The position numbers and the translations under genes were made by a program. A stretch of DNA of 64,000 bases, from assembly GCF_905404315.1 (NCBI RefSeq), contig NC_066290.1:9113453-9177452 (forward strand). Reading direction: 5' to 3'. The stretch comes from Leptidea sinapis (Eukaryota; Arthropoda; Insecta; Lepidoptera; Pieridae). The number at the start of each line of letters is the position of its first letter. Position 1 is the first letter of the stretch. Positions 50,488 to 63,100 of this stretch are shown in pieces. The notes below the pieces were generated by a model. That model was not told the origin of the DNA. It did not search any database and saw only the letters and a program-made list of their open reading frames with translations.

Positions 50488-53400
50488 CTAGGCCACGATA
50501 TCCATATTGATGAAATCATAATTTTGTGCGGCGGCCATCTTGGATTTGAAAAATGATCACAAAATCGATCTCAGCACCCTCGAGAACCTCTGATACGAAA
50601 CCCATAATGTTGTTATCATACTTTTGAGCCGCGGCCTTCTTGGATTTAAAAAATGATCACAAAATCGTTCTCTGCACCCTCGAGAACCTCGGATACGATA
50701 CCCATAATGTTGAAATCATAATTTTGTGCGGTGGCCAACTTACTTTTCAAAAAAGATCACAAAATCGTTCTCTGCACCCTCGAGAACCTCGGACACGATA
50801 TCCATATTGCTGAAATCATAATTTTGTGCGGCGGCCATCTAGGATATCAAATATGAACACAAAATCGTTCTCTGCACCCTTGAGAACCTCGGACACGATA
50901 TCCATAATGTTTTCATCATAATTTGGTGCGGCGGTCATCTTGGATTTGAAAAATGTTCACCAAATCGTTCTCTGCACCCTCGAGAACCTAGGATACGATA
51001 CCCATAATCTTGTTATCAAACTTTTGAGCAGCGGCCATCTCGCATTTAATAATGATCCCAAAATTGTTTTCTGCACCCTCGAGAACCTCGGACACAATAT
51101 CCATATTTCTGAAATGATAATTTTGTGCGGCGGCCATCTTGGATATCAAATATGATCAAAAAATCGTTCTCTGCACCCTTGACAAACTCGGACACGATAT
51201 GCATATTGCTGAAATCATAATTTTGTGCGGCGGCCATCTTGGATATCAAATATGATCACAAAATCGTTCTCTGCACCCTTGAGAACCTCGGGCACGATAT
51301 CCATATTGCTAAAATCATAATTTTGTGCGGCGGCCATCTTGGATTTCAAATATGATCACAAAATCGTTCTCTGCACCCTCGAGAACATCGAATTCGATAC
51401 CCATAATGTTGTCATGATAATTTTGCGCGGCGGCCATATTGGATTTCAAAAATGATCACAGAATTGTTCTCTGCCCCCTCGAGAACCTCGGACACGATAT
51501 CCATATTGCTGAAATCATAATTTTGAGCGGCGGCCATCTTCGATTTGGAAAATGATCAGAAAATCGTTCTCTGCACCCTCGGGAACCTCGGATACGATAC
51601 CCATAATGTAGTTATCATAATTTTAAGCGGCGGCCATCTTGGATTTCAAAAGTGATCGCAAAATCGTTCTGTACACTCTCGAGAACCTCGGATACGATAC
51701 CCATATTTTTATGATCATAATCTTGGACAGCGGCCATCTTGGATTTGAAAAATGATCACAAAAACGTTCTCAGCACCCTCTAGAAACTCGGATACGATAC
51801 CCATAATGTAGTTATCATACTTTGGAGCGGCGGCCATCTTGGATTTGAAAACTAATTACATAATCGTTCTCTGCACCCTCGAGAACCTCGGGTACGATAT
51901 CCATAATGTAGTTATCATACTTTTGAGTGGCGGCCATCTTCGATTTGAAAATAATCACAAAATCGTTCTCTGCATTCTCGAGAACCTCGGATACGATACC
52001 CAAATTTTTATGATCATAATCTTGCACGGCGGCCATCTCGGATTTAAAAATGATCCCAAAATTATTTTCTGCATTCTAGAGAACCTCGGACACGATATCC
52101 ATATTGACGAAATCATAATTTTGTGCGGCGGCCATCTTGAATTTTAAAAATGATCACAAAATCGATCTCAGCTCCCTCGAGAACCTCTGATAAGAAACCC
52201 ATAATGTAGTTATCATACTTTTGAGCCGCGGCCTTCTTGGATTTAAAAAATGATCACAAAATCGTTCTCTGCACCCTCGAGAACCTCGGATACGATACCC
52301 ATAATGTTGTAATCATAATTTTGTGCGGTGGCCAACTTACTTTTCAAAAAAGATCCCAAAATCGTTCTCTGCACCCTCGAGAACCTCGGACACGATATCC
52401 ATATTGCTAAAATCATAATTTTGTGCGGCGGCCATCTTGAATTTCGAAAATGATCACAGAATTGTTCTCTGCACCCTCGAGAACCTCGGACACGATATCC
52501 ATATTGCTGAAATCATAATTGTGTGTGGCAGCCATATTGAATTTCGAAAATGATCACAGAATTGTTCTCTGCACCCTCGAGAACCTCGGACACGATATCC
52601 ATATTGCTGAAATCATAATTTTGTGCGGCGGCCATCTTGGATATCAAATATGATCACAAAATCGTTCTCTGCACCCTTGAGAACCTCGGACACGATATCC
52701 ATAATGTTTTCATCATAATTTGGTGCAGCGGTCATCTTGGATTTGAAAAATGTTCACCAAATCGTTCTCTGCACCCTCGAGAACCTAGGATACGATACCC
52801 ATAATCTAGTTATCAAACTTTTGAGCAGCGGCCATCTCGGATTTAATAATGATCCCAAAATTGTTTTCTGCACCCTCGAGAACCTCGGACACAATATCCA
52901 TATTTCTGAAATCATAATTGTTTGCGGCAGCCCTCTTGGATATTAAATATGATCACAGAATTGTTCTCTGCACCCTCGAGAACCTCAGACACGATATCCA
53001 TATTGCTGAAAACATAATTGTGTGTGGCAGCCATCTTGAATTTCAAAAATGATCACAGAATTGTTCTCTGCACCCTCGAGAAACTCGGACACGATATCCA
53101 TATTGCTGAAATCATAATTTTGTGCGGCGGCCATCTAGGATTTGATCCCAAAATTGTTGTCTGCACCCACGAGAACCTCGGACACGATACCCATATTGCT
53201 GAAAACATAATTGTTTGCGGCAGCGCTCTTGGATATCAAATATGATCACAAAATCGTTCTCTGCACCCTCGACAACCTCGGTCACGGTATCCATATTGCT
53301 GAAAACATAATTGTTTGCGGCAGCCCTCTTGGATATTAAATATGATCACAGAATCGTTCTCTGCACCCTAGAGAACCTCGGACATGTTATCCATATTGCT

Positions 53401-56175
53401 TAAATCATAATTTTGTGCGGCTGCCATCTTATATATCAAATATGATCACAGAATTGATCTCTGCACCCTCGACAACCTCGGACACGGTATCCATATTGCT
53501 GAAAACATAATTTTGTGCGGTGGCCATTTTGGATTTGAAAAATGATCACCAAATCGTTCTCTGCACCCTCGAGAATCTAGGCCACGATATCCATATTGAT
53601 GAAATCATAATTTTGTGCGGCGGCCATCTTGGATTTGAAAAATGATCACAAAATCGATCTCAGCACCCTCGAGAACCTCTGATATGATACCCATAATGTA
53701 GTTATCATACTGTTGAGCCGCGGCCATCTTGGATTTGAAAAATGATCACAAAATCGTTCTCTGCACCCTCGAGAACCTCGGACACGATATCCATATTGCT
53801 GAAAGCATAATTGTGTGGGGCAGCCATCTTGAATTTCAAAAATGATCACAGAATTGTTCTCTGCACCCGCGAGAAACTCGGACACGATATCCATATTGCT
53901 GAAATCATAATTTTGTGCGGCGGCCATCTAGGATATCAAATATGATCAGAAAATCGTTCTCTGCACCCTTGAGAACCTCGGACACGATATCCATAATGTT
54001 TTCATCATAATTTGGTGCGGCGGTCATCTTGGATTTGAAAAATGTTCACCAAATCGTTCTCTGCACCCTCGAGAACCTAGGATACGATACCCATAATCTA
54101 GTTATCAAACTTTTGAGCAGCGGCCATCTCGGATTTAATAATGATCCCAAAATTGTTTTCTGCACCCTCGAGAACCTCGGACACAATATCCATATTTCTG
54201 AAATCATAATTTTGTGCGGCGGCCATCTTGGATATCAAATATGATCACAAAATCGTTCTCTGCACCCTTGACAACCTCGGACACGATATGCATATTGCTG
54301 AAATCATAATTTTGTGCGGCGGCCATCTTGGATATCAAATATGATCACAAAATCGTTCTCTGCACCCTTGAGAACCTCGGACACGATATCCATATTGCTA
54401 AAATCATAATTTTGTGCGGCGGCCATCTTGGATTTCAAATATGATCACAAAATCGTTCTCTGCACCCTCGAGAACATCGAATTCGATACCCATAATGTTG
54501 TCATGATAATATTGCGCGGCGGCGATATTGGATTTCAAAAATGATCACAAAATTGTTCTCTGCCCCCTCGAGAACCTCGGACAAAATATCCATATTTCTG
54601 AAATCATAATTTTGTGCGGCGGCCATCTTGGATATCAAATATGATCACAAAATCGTTCTCTGCACCCTCGACAACCTCGGTCACGGTATCCATATTGCTG
54701 AAAACATAATTGTTTGCGGCAGCCCTCTTGGATATTAAATATGATCTCAGAATTGTTCTCTGCACCCTCGAGAACCTCAGACACGATATCCATATTGCTG
54801 AAAACATAATTGTGTGTGGCAGCTATCTTGAATTATAAAAATGATCACAGAATTGTTCTCTGCACCCTCGAGAAACTCGGACACGATATCCATATTGCTG
54901 AAATCATAATTTTGTGCGGTGGCCATCTTGGATATCAAAAATGTTCACCAAAAAGTTCTCTGCACCCTTGAGAACCTCGGGTACGATACCCATATTGCTG
55001 AAAACATAATTGTTTGCGGCAGCGCTCTTGGATATCAAATATGATCACAAAATCGTTCTCTGCACCCTCGACAACCTCGGTCACGGTATCCATATTGCTG
55101 AAAACATAATTGTTTGCGGCAGCTCTCTTGGATATTAAATATGATCACAGAATCGTTCTCTGCACCCTAGAGAACCTCGGACATGTTATCCATATTGCTT
55201 AAATCATAATTTTGTGCGGCTGCCATCTTCGATATCAAATATGATCACAGAATTGTTCTCTGCACCCTCGACAACCTCGGACACGGTATCCATATTGCTG
55301 AAAACATAATTTTGTGCGGTGGCCATTTTGGATTTGAAAAATGATCACCAAATCGTTCTCTGCACCCTCGAGAATCTAGGCCACGATATCCATATTGAAG
55401 AAATCATAATTTTGTGCGGCGGCCATCTTGGATTTGAAAAATGATCACAAAATCGATCTCAGCACCCTCGAGAACCTCTGATACGATACCCATAATGTAG
55501 TTATCATACTTTTGAGCCGCGGCCATCTTGGATTTGAAAAATGATCACAAAATCGTTCTCTGCACCCTCGAGAACCTCGGACACGATATCCATATTGCTG
55601 AAAGCATAATTGTGTGGGGCAGAAATCTTGAATTTCAAAAATGATCACAGAATTGTTCTCTGCACCCTCGAGAAACTCGGACACGATATCCATATTGCTG
55701 AAATCATAATTTTGTGCGGCGGCCATCTAGGATTTGATCCCAAATTTGTTGTCTGCACCCTCGAGAGCCTCGGACACGATACCCATATTGCTGAAAACAT
55801 AATTGTTTGCGGCAGCGCTCTTGGTTTTCAAAAATGATCACAGAATTGTTCTCTGCACACTCGAGAACCTCGGACACGATATCCATATTGCTTAAATCAT
55901 AATTTTGTGCGGCGGCCATCTTCGATATCAAATATGATCACAAAATTGTTCTCTGCACCCTCGAGAACCTCGGACACGATATCCATATTGCTGAAAACAT
56001 AATTGTGTGTGGCAGCCATCTTGAATTTCAAAAATGATCACAGAATTGTTCTCTGCACCCTCGAGAACCTCGGACACGATATCCATATTGCTGAAATCAT
56101 AATTTTGAGCGGCGGCCATCTTCGATTTGGAAAATGATCAGAAAATCGTTCTCTGCACCCTCGGGAACCTCGGAC
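50479..56175 (+). repeat. 5.7-kb duplicated segment, copy 2
   Basis: This is the partner of 43,110-48,399. It joins the 1.47-kb block at 50,467-50,486. It lacks one monomer at about 52,915 and has about four extra monomers at 54,240-54,660, which match the second monomers of the 1,697-bp unit. It ends at about 56,175, where the sequence enters the 499-bp units. Confidence 0.78.
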
Positions 56176-57175
56176 ACAATATCCATATTTCTGAAATCAT
56201 AATTTTGTGCGGCGGCCATCTTGGATATCAAATATGATCACAAAATCGTTCTCTGCACCCTCGACAACCTCGGTCACGGTATCCATATTGCTGAAAACAT
56301 AATTGTTTGCGGCAGCCCTCTTGGATATTAAATATGATCACAGAATTGTTCTCTGCACCCTCGAGAACCTCAGACACGATATCCATATTGCTGAAAACAT
56401 AATTGTGTGTGGCAGCCATCTTGAATTTCAAAAATGATCACAGAATTGTTCTCTGCACCCTCGAGAAACTCGGACACGATATCCATAATGTTTTCATCAT
56501 AATTTGGTGCAGCGGTCATCTTGTATTTGAAAAATGATCACTAAATCGTTCTCTGCACCCTCGAGAACCTCTGATACGATACCCATAATCTAGTTACCAA
56601 ATTTTTGAGCGGCGGCCATCTCGGATTTAATAATGATCCCAAAATTGTTTTCTGCACCCTCGAGAACCTCGGACACAATATCCATATTTCTGAAATCATA
56701 ATTTTGTGCGGCGGCCATCTTGGATATCAAATATGATCACAAAATCGTTCTCTGCACCCTCGACAACCTCGGTCACGGTATCCATATTGCTGAAAACATA
56801 ATTGTTTGCGGCAGCCCTCTTGGATATTAAATATGATCACAGAATTGTTCTCTGCACCCTCGAGAACCTCAGACACGATATCCATATTGCTGAAAACATA
56901 ATTGTGTGTGGCAGCCATCTTGAATTTCAAAAATGATCACAGAATTGTTCTCTGCACCCTCGAGAAACTCGGACACGATATCCATAATGTTTTCATCATA
57001 ATTTGGTGCAGCGGTCATCTTGGATTTGAAAAATGATCACTAAATCGTTCTCTGCACCCTCGAGAACCTCTGATACGATACCCATAATCTAGTTACCAAA
57101 TTTTTGAGCGGCGGCCATCTCGGATTTAATAATGATCCCAAAATTGTTTTCTGCACCCTCGAGAACCTCGGACAC
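56170..57175 (+). repeat. 499-bp five-monomer tandem duplication
   Basis: 56,175-56,673 is repeated at 56,674-57,172 with about one visible change (CTTGTATTTG at 56,520 against CTTGGATTTG at 57,019). The unit is four 100-bp monomers and one 99-bp TTTAATAATGATCCC monomer. It sits between the 5.7-kb and 2.2-kb duplicated blocks. Confidence 0.85.
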
Positions 57176-59068
57176 GATATCCATATTGCTGAAAACCTAA
57201 TTGCTTGCGGCAGCCCTCTTGGATTTCAAAAATGATCACAGAATTGTTCTCTGCACCCTCGAGAACCTCGGACACGATATCCATATTGCTGAAATCATAA
57301 TTTTGTGCGGTGGCCAACTTACTTTTTAAAAATTATCCCAAAATCGTTCTCTGCACCCTCGACAACCTCGGTCACGGTATCCATATTGCTGAAAACATAA
57401 TTGTTTGCGGCAGCCCTCTTGGATATTAAATATGATCACAAAATTGTTCTCTGCACCCTCGAGAACCTCAGACACGATATCCATATTGCTGAAAACATAA
57501 TTGTGTGTAGCGGCCATCTTGAATTTCAAAAATGATCACAGAATTGTTCTCTGCACCCTCGAGAACCTCGGACACGATATCCACATTGCTGAAAACATAA
57601 TTGTTTGCTGCAGCCCTCTTGGATTTCAAAAATGATCACAGAATTGTTCTCTGCACCCTCGAGAACCTCGGACACGATATCCATATTGCTGAAATCATAA
57701 TTTTGTGCGGTGGCCAACTTTCTTTTCAAAAATTATCCCAAAATCGTTCTCTGCACCCTCGAGAACCTCAGACATGATATCAATATTGCTTAAATCATAA
57801 TTTTGTGTGGCGACCATCTTCGATATCAAATATGATCCCAAAATCGTTCTCTGCACCCTCGACAACCTCGGTCACGGTATCCATATTGCTGAAAACATTA
57901 TTGTTTGCGGCAGCCCTCTTGGATATTAAATATGATCACAGAATTGTTCTCTGCACCCTCGAGAACCTCAGACACGATATCCATATTGCTGAAAACATAA
58001 TTGTGTGTGGCGGCCATCTTGGATTTCAAAAATGATCACAGAATTGTTCTCTGCACCCTCGAGAACCTCGGACACGATATCCATATTGCTGAAATCATAA
58101 TTTTGTGCGGTGGCCAACTAACTTTTCAAAAATGATCCCAAAATCGTTCTCTGCACCCTAGAGAACCTCGGACATGTTATCCATATTGCTTAAATCATAA
58201 TTTTGTGCGGCTGCCATCTTCGATATCAAATATGATCACAGAATTGTTCTCTGCACCCTCGACAACCTCGGACACGGTATCCATATTGCTGAAAACATAA
58301 TTTTGTGCGGTGGCCATTTTGGATTTGAAAAATGATCACCAAATCGTTCTCTGCACCCTCGAGAATCTAGGCCACGATATCCATATTGATGAAATCATAA
58401 TTTTGTGCGGCGGCCATCTTGGATTTGAAAAATGATCACAAAATCGATCTCAGCACCCTCGAGAACCTCTGATACGATACCCATAATGTAGTTATCATAC
58501 TTTTGAGCCGCGGCCATCTTGGATTTGAAAAATGATCACAAAATCGTTCTCTGCACCCTCGACAACCTCGGTCACGGTATCCATATTGCTGAAAACATAA
58601 TTGTTTGCGGCAGCCCTCTTGGATATTAAATATGATCACAGAATTGTTCTCTGCACCCTCGAGAACCTCAGACACGATATCCATATTGCTGAAATCATAA
58701 TTGTGTGTGGCGGCCATCTTGAATTTCAAAAATGATCACAGAATTGTTCTCTGCACCCTCGAGAAACTCGGACACGATATCCATATTGCTGAAATCATAA
58801 TTTTGTGCGGCGGCCATCTAGGATTTGATCCCAAAATTGTTGTCTGCACCCTCGAGAACCTCGGACACGATTCCCATATTGCTGAAAACATAATTGTTTG
58901 CGGCAGCGCTCTTGGATTTCAAAAATGATCACAGAATTGTTCTCTGCACCCTCGAGAACCTCGGACACGATATCCATATTGCTGAAATCATAATTTTGTG
59001 CGGTGGCCAACTTACTTTTCAAAAATGATCCCAAAATCGTTCTCTGCACCCTCGAGAACCTCGGACAC
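57019..59068 (+). repeat. 2.2-kb duplicated block, copy 2
   Basis: This is the partner of 39,288-41,530, shorter by 193 bp near 58,025. It ends where GACATGATATCC of copy 1 is replaced by GACACGATATCCACATTGC at about 59,068. Its right half is also the first copy of the 1,093-bp tandem duplication. Confidence 0.8.
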
Positions 59069-59232
59069 GATATCCACATTGCTGAAAACATAATTGTTTG
59101 CGGCAGCGCTCTTGGATATCAAATATGATCACAAAATCGTTCTCTGCACCCTCGACAACCTCGGTCACGGTATCCATATTGCTGAAAACATAATTGTTTG
59201 CGGCAGCCCTCTTGGATATTAAATATGATCAC
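58140..59232 (+). repeat. 1,093-bp higher-order unit, first copy
   Basis: This 11-monomer unit (ten of 100 bp, one of 93 bp) is repeated at 59,233-60,161 and found singly at 40,602-41,530. Both tandem copies include GATCTCAGCACCC, GAGCCGCGGCC and the 93-bp monomer in the same order. Confidence 0.8.
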
Positions 59233-60161
59233 AGAATCGTTCTCTGCACCCTAGAGAACCTCGGACATGTTATCCATATTGCTTAAATCATAATTTTGTG
59301 CGGCTGCCATCTTATATATCAAATATGATCACAGAATTGATCTCTGCACCCTCGACAACCTCGGACACGGTATCCATATTGCTGAAAACATAATTTTGTG
59401 CGGTGGCCATTTTGGATTTGAAAAATGATCACCAAATCGTTCTCTGCACCCTCGAGAATCTAGGCCACGATATCCATATTGATGAAATCATAATTTTGTG
59501 CGGCGGCCATCTTGGATTTGAAAAATGATCACAAAATCGATCTCAGCACCCTCGAGAACCTCTGATACGATACCCATAATGTAGTTATCATACTTTTGAG
59601 CCGCGGCCATCTTGGATTTGAAAAATGATCACAAAATCGTTCTCTGCACCCTCGACAACCTCGGTCACGGTATCCATATTGCTGAAAACATAATTGTTTG
59701 CGGCAGCCCTCTTGGATATTAAATATGATCACAGAATTGTTCTCTGCACCCTCGAGAACCTCGGACACGATATCCATATTGCTGAAAGCATAATTGTGTG
59801 TGGCGGCCATCTTGAATTTCAAAAATGATCACAGAATTGTTCTCTGCACCCTCGAGAAACTCGGACACGATATCCATATTGCTGAAATCATAATTTTGTG
59901 CGGCGGCCATCTAGGATTTGATCCCAAAATTGTTGTCTGCACCCTCGAGAACCTCGGACACGATTCCCATATTGCTGAAAACATAATTGTTTGCGGCAGC
60001 GCTCTTGGATTTCAAAAATGATCACAGAATTGTTCTCTGCACCCTCGAGAACCTCGGACACGATATCCATATTGCTGAAATCATAATTTTGTGCGGTGGC
60101 CAACTTACTTTTCAAAAATGATCCCAAAATCGTTCTCTGCACCCTCGAGAACCTCGGACAT
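59233..60161 (+). repeat. 1,093-bp higher-order unit, second copy
   Basis: This matches the first copy at 1,093 bp. It differs at CTTATATATC and GAATTGATCTCTG near 59,311-59,342, variants shared with 46,159 and 53,429, so its left end came from a different source. Its right end continues into the 4.76-kb segment. Confidence 0.78.
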
Positions 60162-63100
60162 GATATCCATATTGCTTAAATCATAATTTTGTGCGGCGGC
60201 CATCTTCGATATCAAATATGATCACAGAATTGTTCTCTGCACCCTCGAGAACCTCGGACACGATATCCATATTGCTGAAAACATAATTGTGTGTGGCAGC
60301 AATCTTGAATTTCGAAAATGATCACAGAATTGATCTCTGCACCCTCGAGAACCTCGGACACGATATCCATATTGCTGAAATCATAATTTTGTGCGGCGGC
60401 CATCTAGGATATCAAATATGATCACAAAATCGTTCTCTGCACCCTTGAGAACCTCGGACACGATATCCATAATGTTTTCATCATAATTTGGTGCGGCGGT
60501 CATCTTGGATTTGAAAAATGTTCACCAAATCGTTCTCTGCACCCTCGAGAACCTAGGATACGATACCCATAATCTAGTAATCAAACTTTTGAGCAGCGGC
60601 CATCTCGGATTTAATAATGATCCCAAAATTGTTTTCTGCACCCTCGAGAACCTCGGACACAATATCCATATTTCTGAAATCATTATTTTGTGCGGCGGCC
60701 ATCTTGGATATCAAATATGATCACAAAATCGTTCTCTGCACCCTTGACAACCTCGGACACGATATGCATATTGCTGAAATCATAATTTTGTGCGGCGGCC
60801 ATCTTGGATATCAAATATGATCACAAAATCGTTCTCTGCACCCTTGAGAACCTCGGACACGATATCCATATTGCTAAAATCATAATTTTGTGCGGCGGCC
60901 ATCTTGGATTTCAAATATGATCACAAAATCGTTCTCTGCACCCTCGAGAACATCGAATTCGATACCCATAATGTTGTCATGATAATTTTGCGCGGCGGCC
61001 ATATTGGATTTCAAAAATGATCACAGAATTGTTCTCTGCCCCCTCGAGAACCTCGGACACGATATCCATATTGCTGAAATCATAATTTTGAGCGGCGGCC
61101 ATCTTCGATTTGGAAAATGATCAGAAAATCGTTGTCTGCACCCTCGGGAACCTCGGATACGATACCCATAATGTAGTTATCATAATTTTAAGCGGCGGCC
61201 ATCTTGGATTTCAAAAGTGATCACAAAATCGTTCTGTGCACTCTCGAGAACCTCGGATACGATACCCATATTTTTATGATCATAATCTTGCACGGCGGCC
61301 ATCTTGGATTTGAAAAATGATCACAAAAACGTTCTCAGCACCCTCTAGAAACTCGGATACGATACCCATAATGTAGTTATCATACTTTTGAGCGGCGGCC
61401 ATCTTGGATTTGAAAACTAATTACATAATCGTTCTCTGCACCCTCGAGAACCTCGGGTACGATATCCATAATGTAGTTATCATACTTTTGAGTGGCGGCC
61501 ATCTTCGATTTGAAAATGATCACAAAATCGTTCTCTGCATTCTCGAGAACCTCGGATACGATACCCAAATTTGTATGATCATAATCTTGCACGGCGGCCA
61601 TCTCGGATTTAAAAATGATCCCAAAATTATTTTCTGCATTCTAGAGAACCTCGGACACGATATCCATATTGCTGAAAACATAATTTTGTACGGTGGCCAT
61701 TTTGGATTTGAAAAATGTTCACCAAATCGTTCTCTGCACCCTCGAGAATCTAGGCCACGATATCCATATTGATGAAATCATAATTTTGTGCGGCGGCCAT
61801 CTTGGATTTGAAAAATGATCACAAAATCGATCTCAGCACCCTCGAGAACCTCTGATACGAAACCCATAATGTTGTTATCATACTTTTGAGCCGCGGCCTT
61901 CTTGGATTTAAAAAATGATCACAAAATCGTTCTCTGCACCCTCGAGAACCTCGGATACGATACCCATAATGTTGAAATCATAATTTTGTGCGGTGGCCAA
62001 CTTACTTTTCAAAAAAGATCCCAAAATCGTTCTCTGCACCCTCGAGAACCTCGGACACGATATCCATATTGCTGAAATCATAATTTTGTGCGGCGGCCAT
62101 CTAGGATATCAAATATGAACACAAAATCGTTCTCTGCACCCTTGAGAACCTCGGACACGATATCCATAATGTTTTCATCATAATTTGGTGCGGCGGTCAT
62201 CTTGGATTTGAAAAATGTTCACCAAATCGTTCTCTGCACCCTCGAGAACCTAGGATACGATACCCATAATCTTGTTATCAAACTTTTGAGCAGCGGCCAT
62301 CTCGCATTTAATAATGATCCCAAAATTGTTTTCTGCACCCTCGAGAACCTCGGACACAATATCCATATTTCTGAAATGATAATTTTGTGCGGCGGCCATC
62401 TTGGATATCAAATATGATCAAAAAATCGTTCTCTGCACCCTTGACAAACTCGGACACGATATGCATATTGCTGAAATCATAATTTTGTGCGGCGGCCATC
62501 TTGGATATCAAATATGATCACAAAATCGTTCTCTGCACCCTTGAGAACCTCGGGCACGATATCCATATTGCTAAAATCATAATTTTGTGCGGCGGCCATC
62601 TTGGATTTCAAATATGATCACAAAATCGTTCTCTGCACCCTCGAGAACATCGAATTCGATACCCATAATGTTGTCATGATAATTTTGCGCGGCGGCCATA
62701 TTGGATTTCAAAAATGATCACAGAATTGTTCTCTGCCCCCTCGAGAACCTCGGACACGATATCCATATTGCTGAAATCATAATTTTGAGCGGCGGCCATC
62801 TTCGATTTGGAAAATGATCAGAAAATCGTTCTCTGCACCCTCGGGAACCTCGGATACGATACCCATAATGTAGTTATCATAATTTTAAGCGGCGGCCATC
62901 TTGGATTTCAAAAGTGATCGCAAAATCGTTCTGTACACTCTCGAGAACCTCGGATACGATACCCATATTTTTATGATCATAATCTTGGACAGCGGCCATC
63001 TTGGATTTGAAAAATGATCACAAAAACGTTCTCAGCACCCTCTAGAAACTCGGATACGATACCCATAATGTAGTTATCATACTTTGGAGCGGCGGCCATC

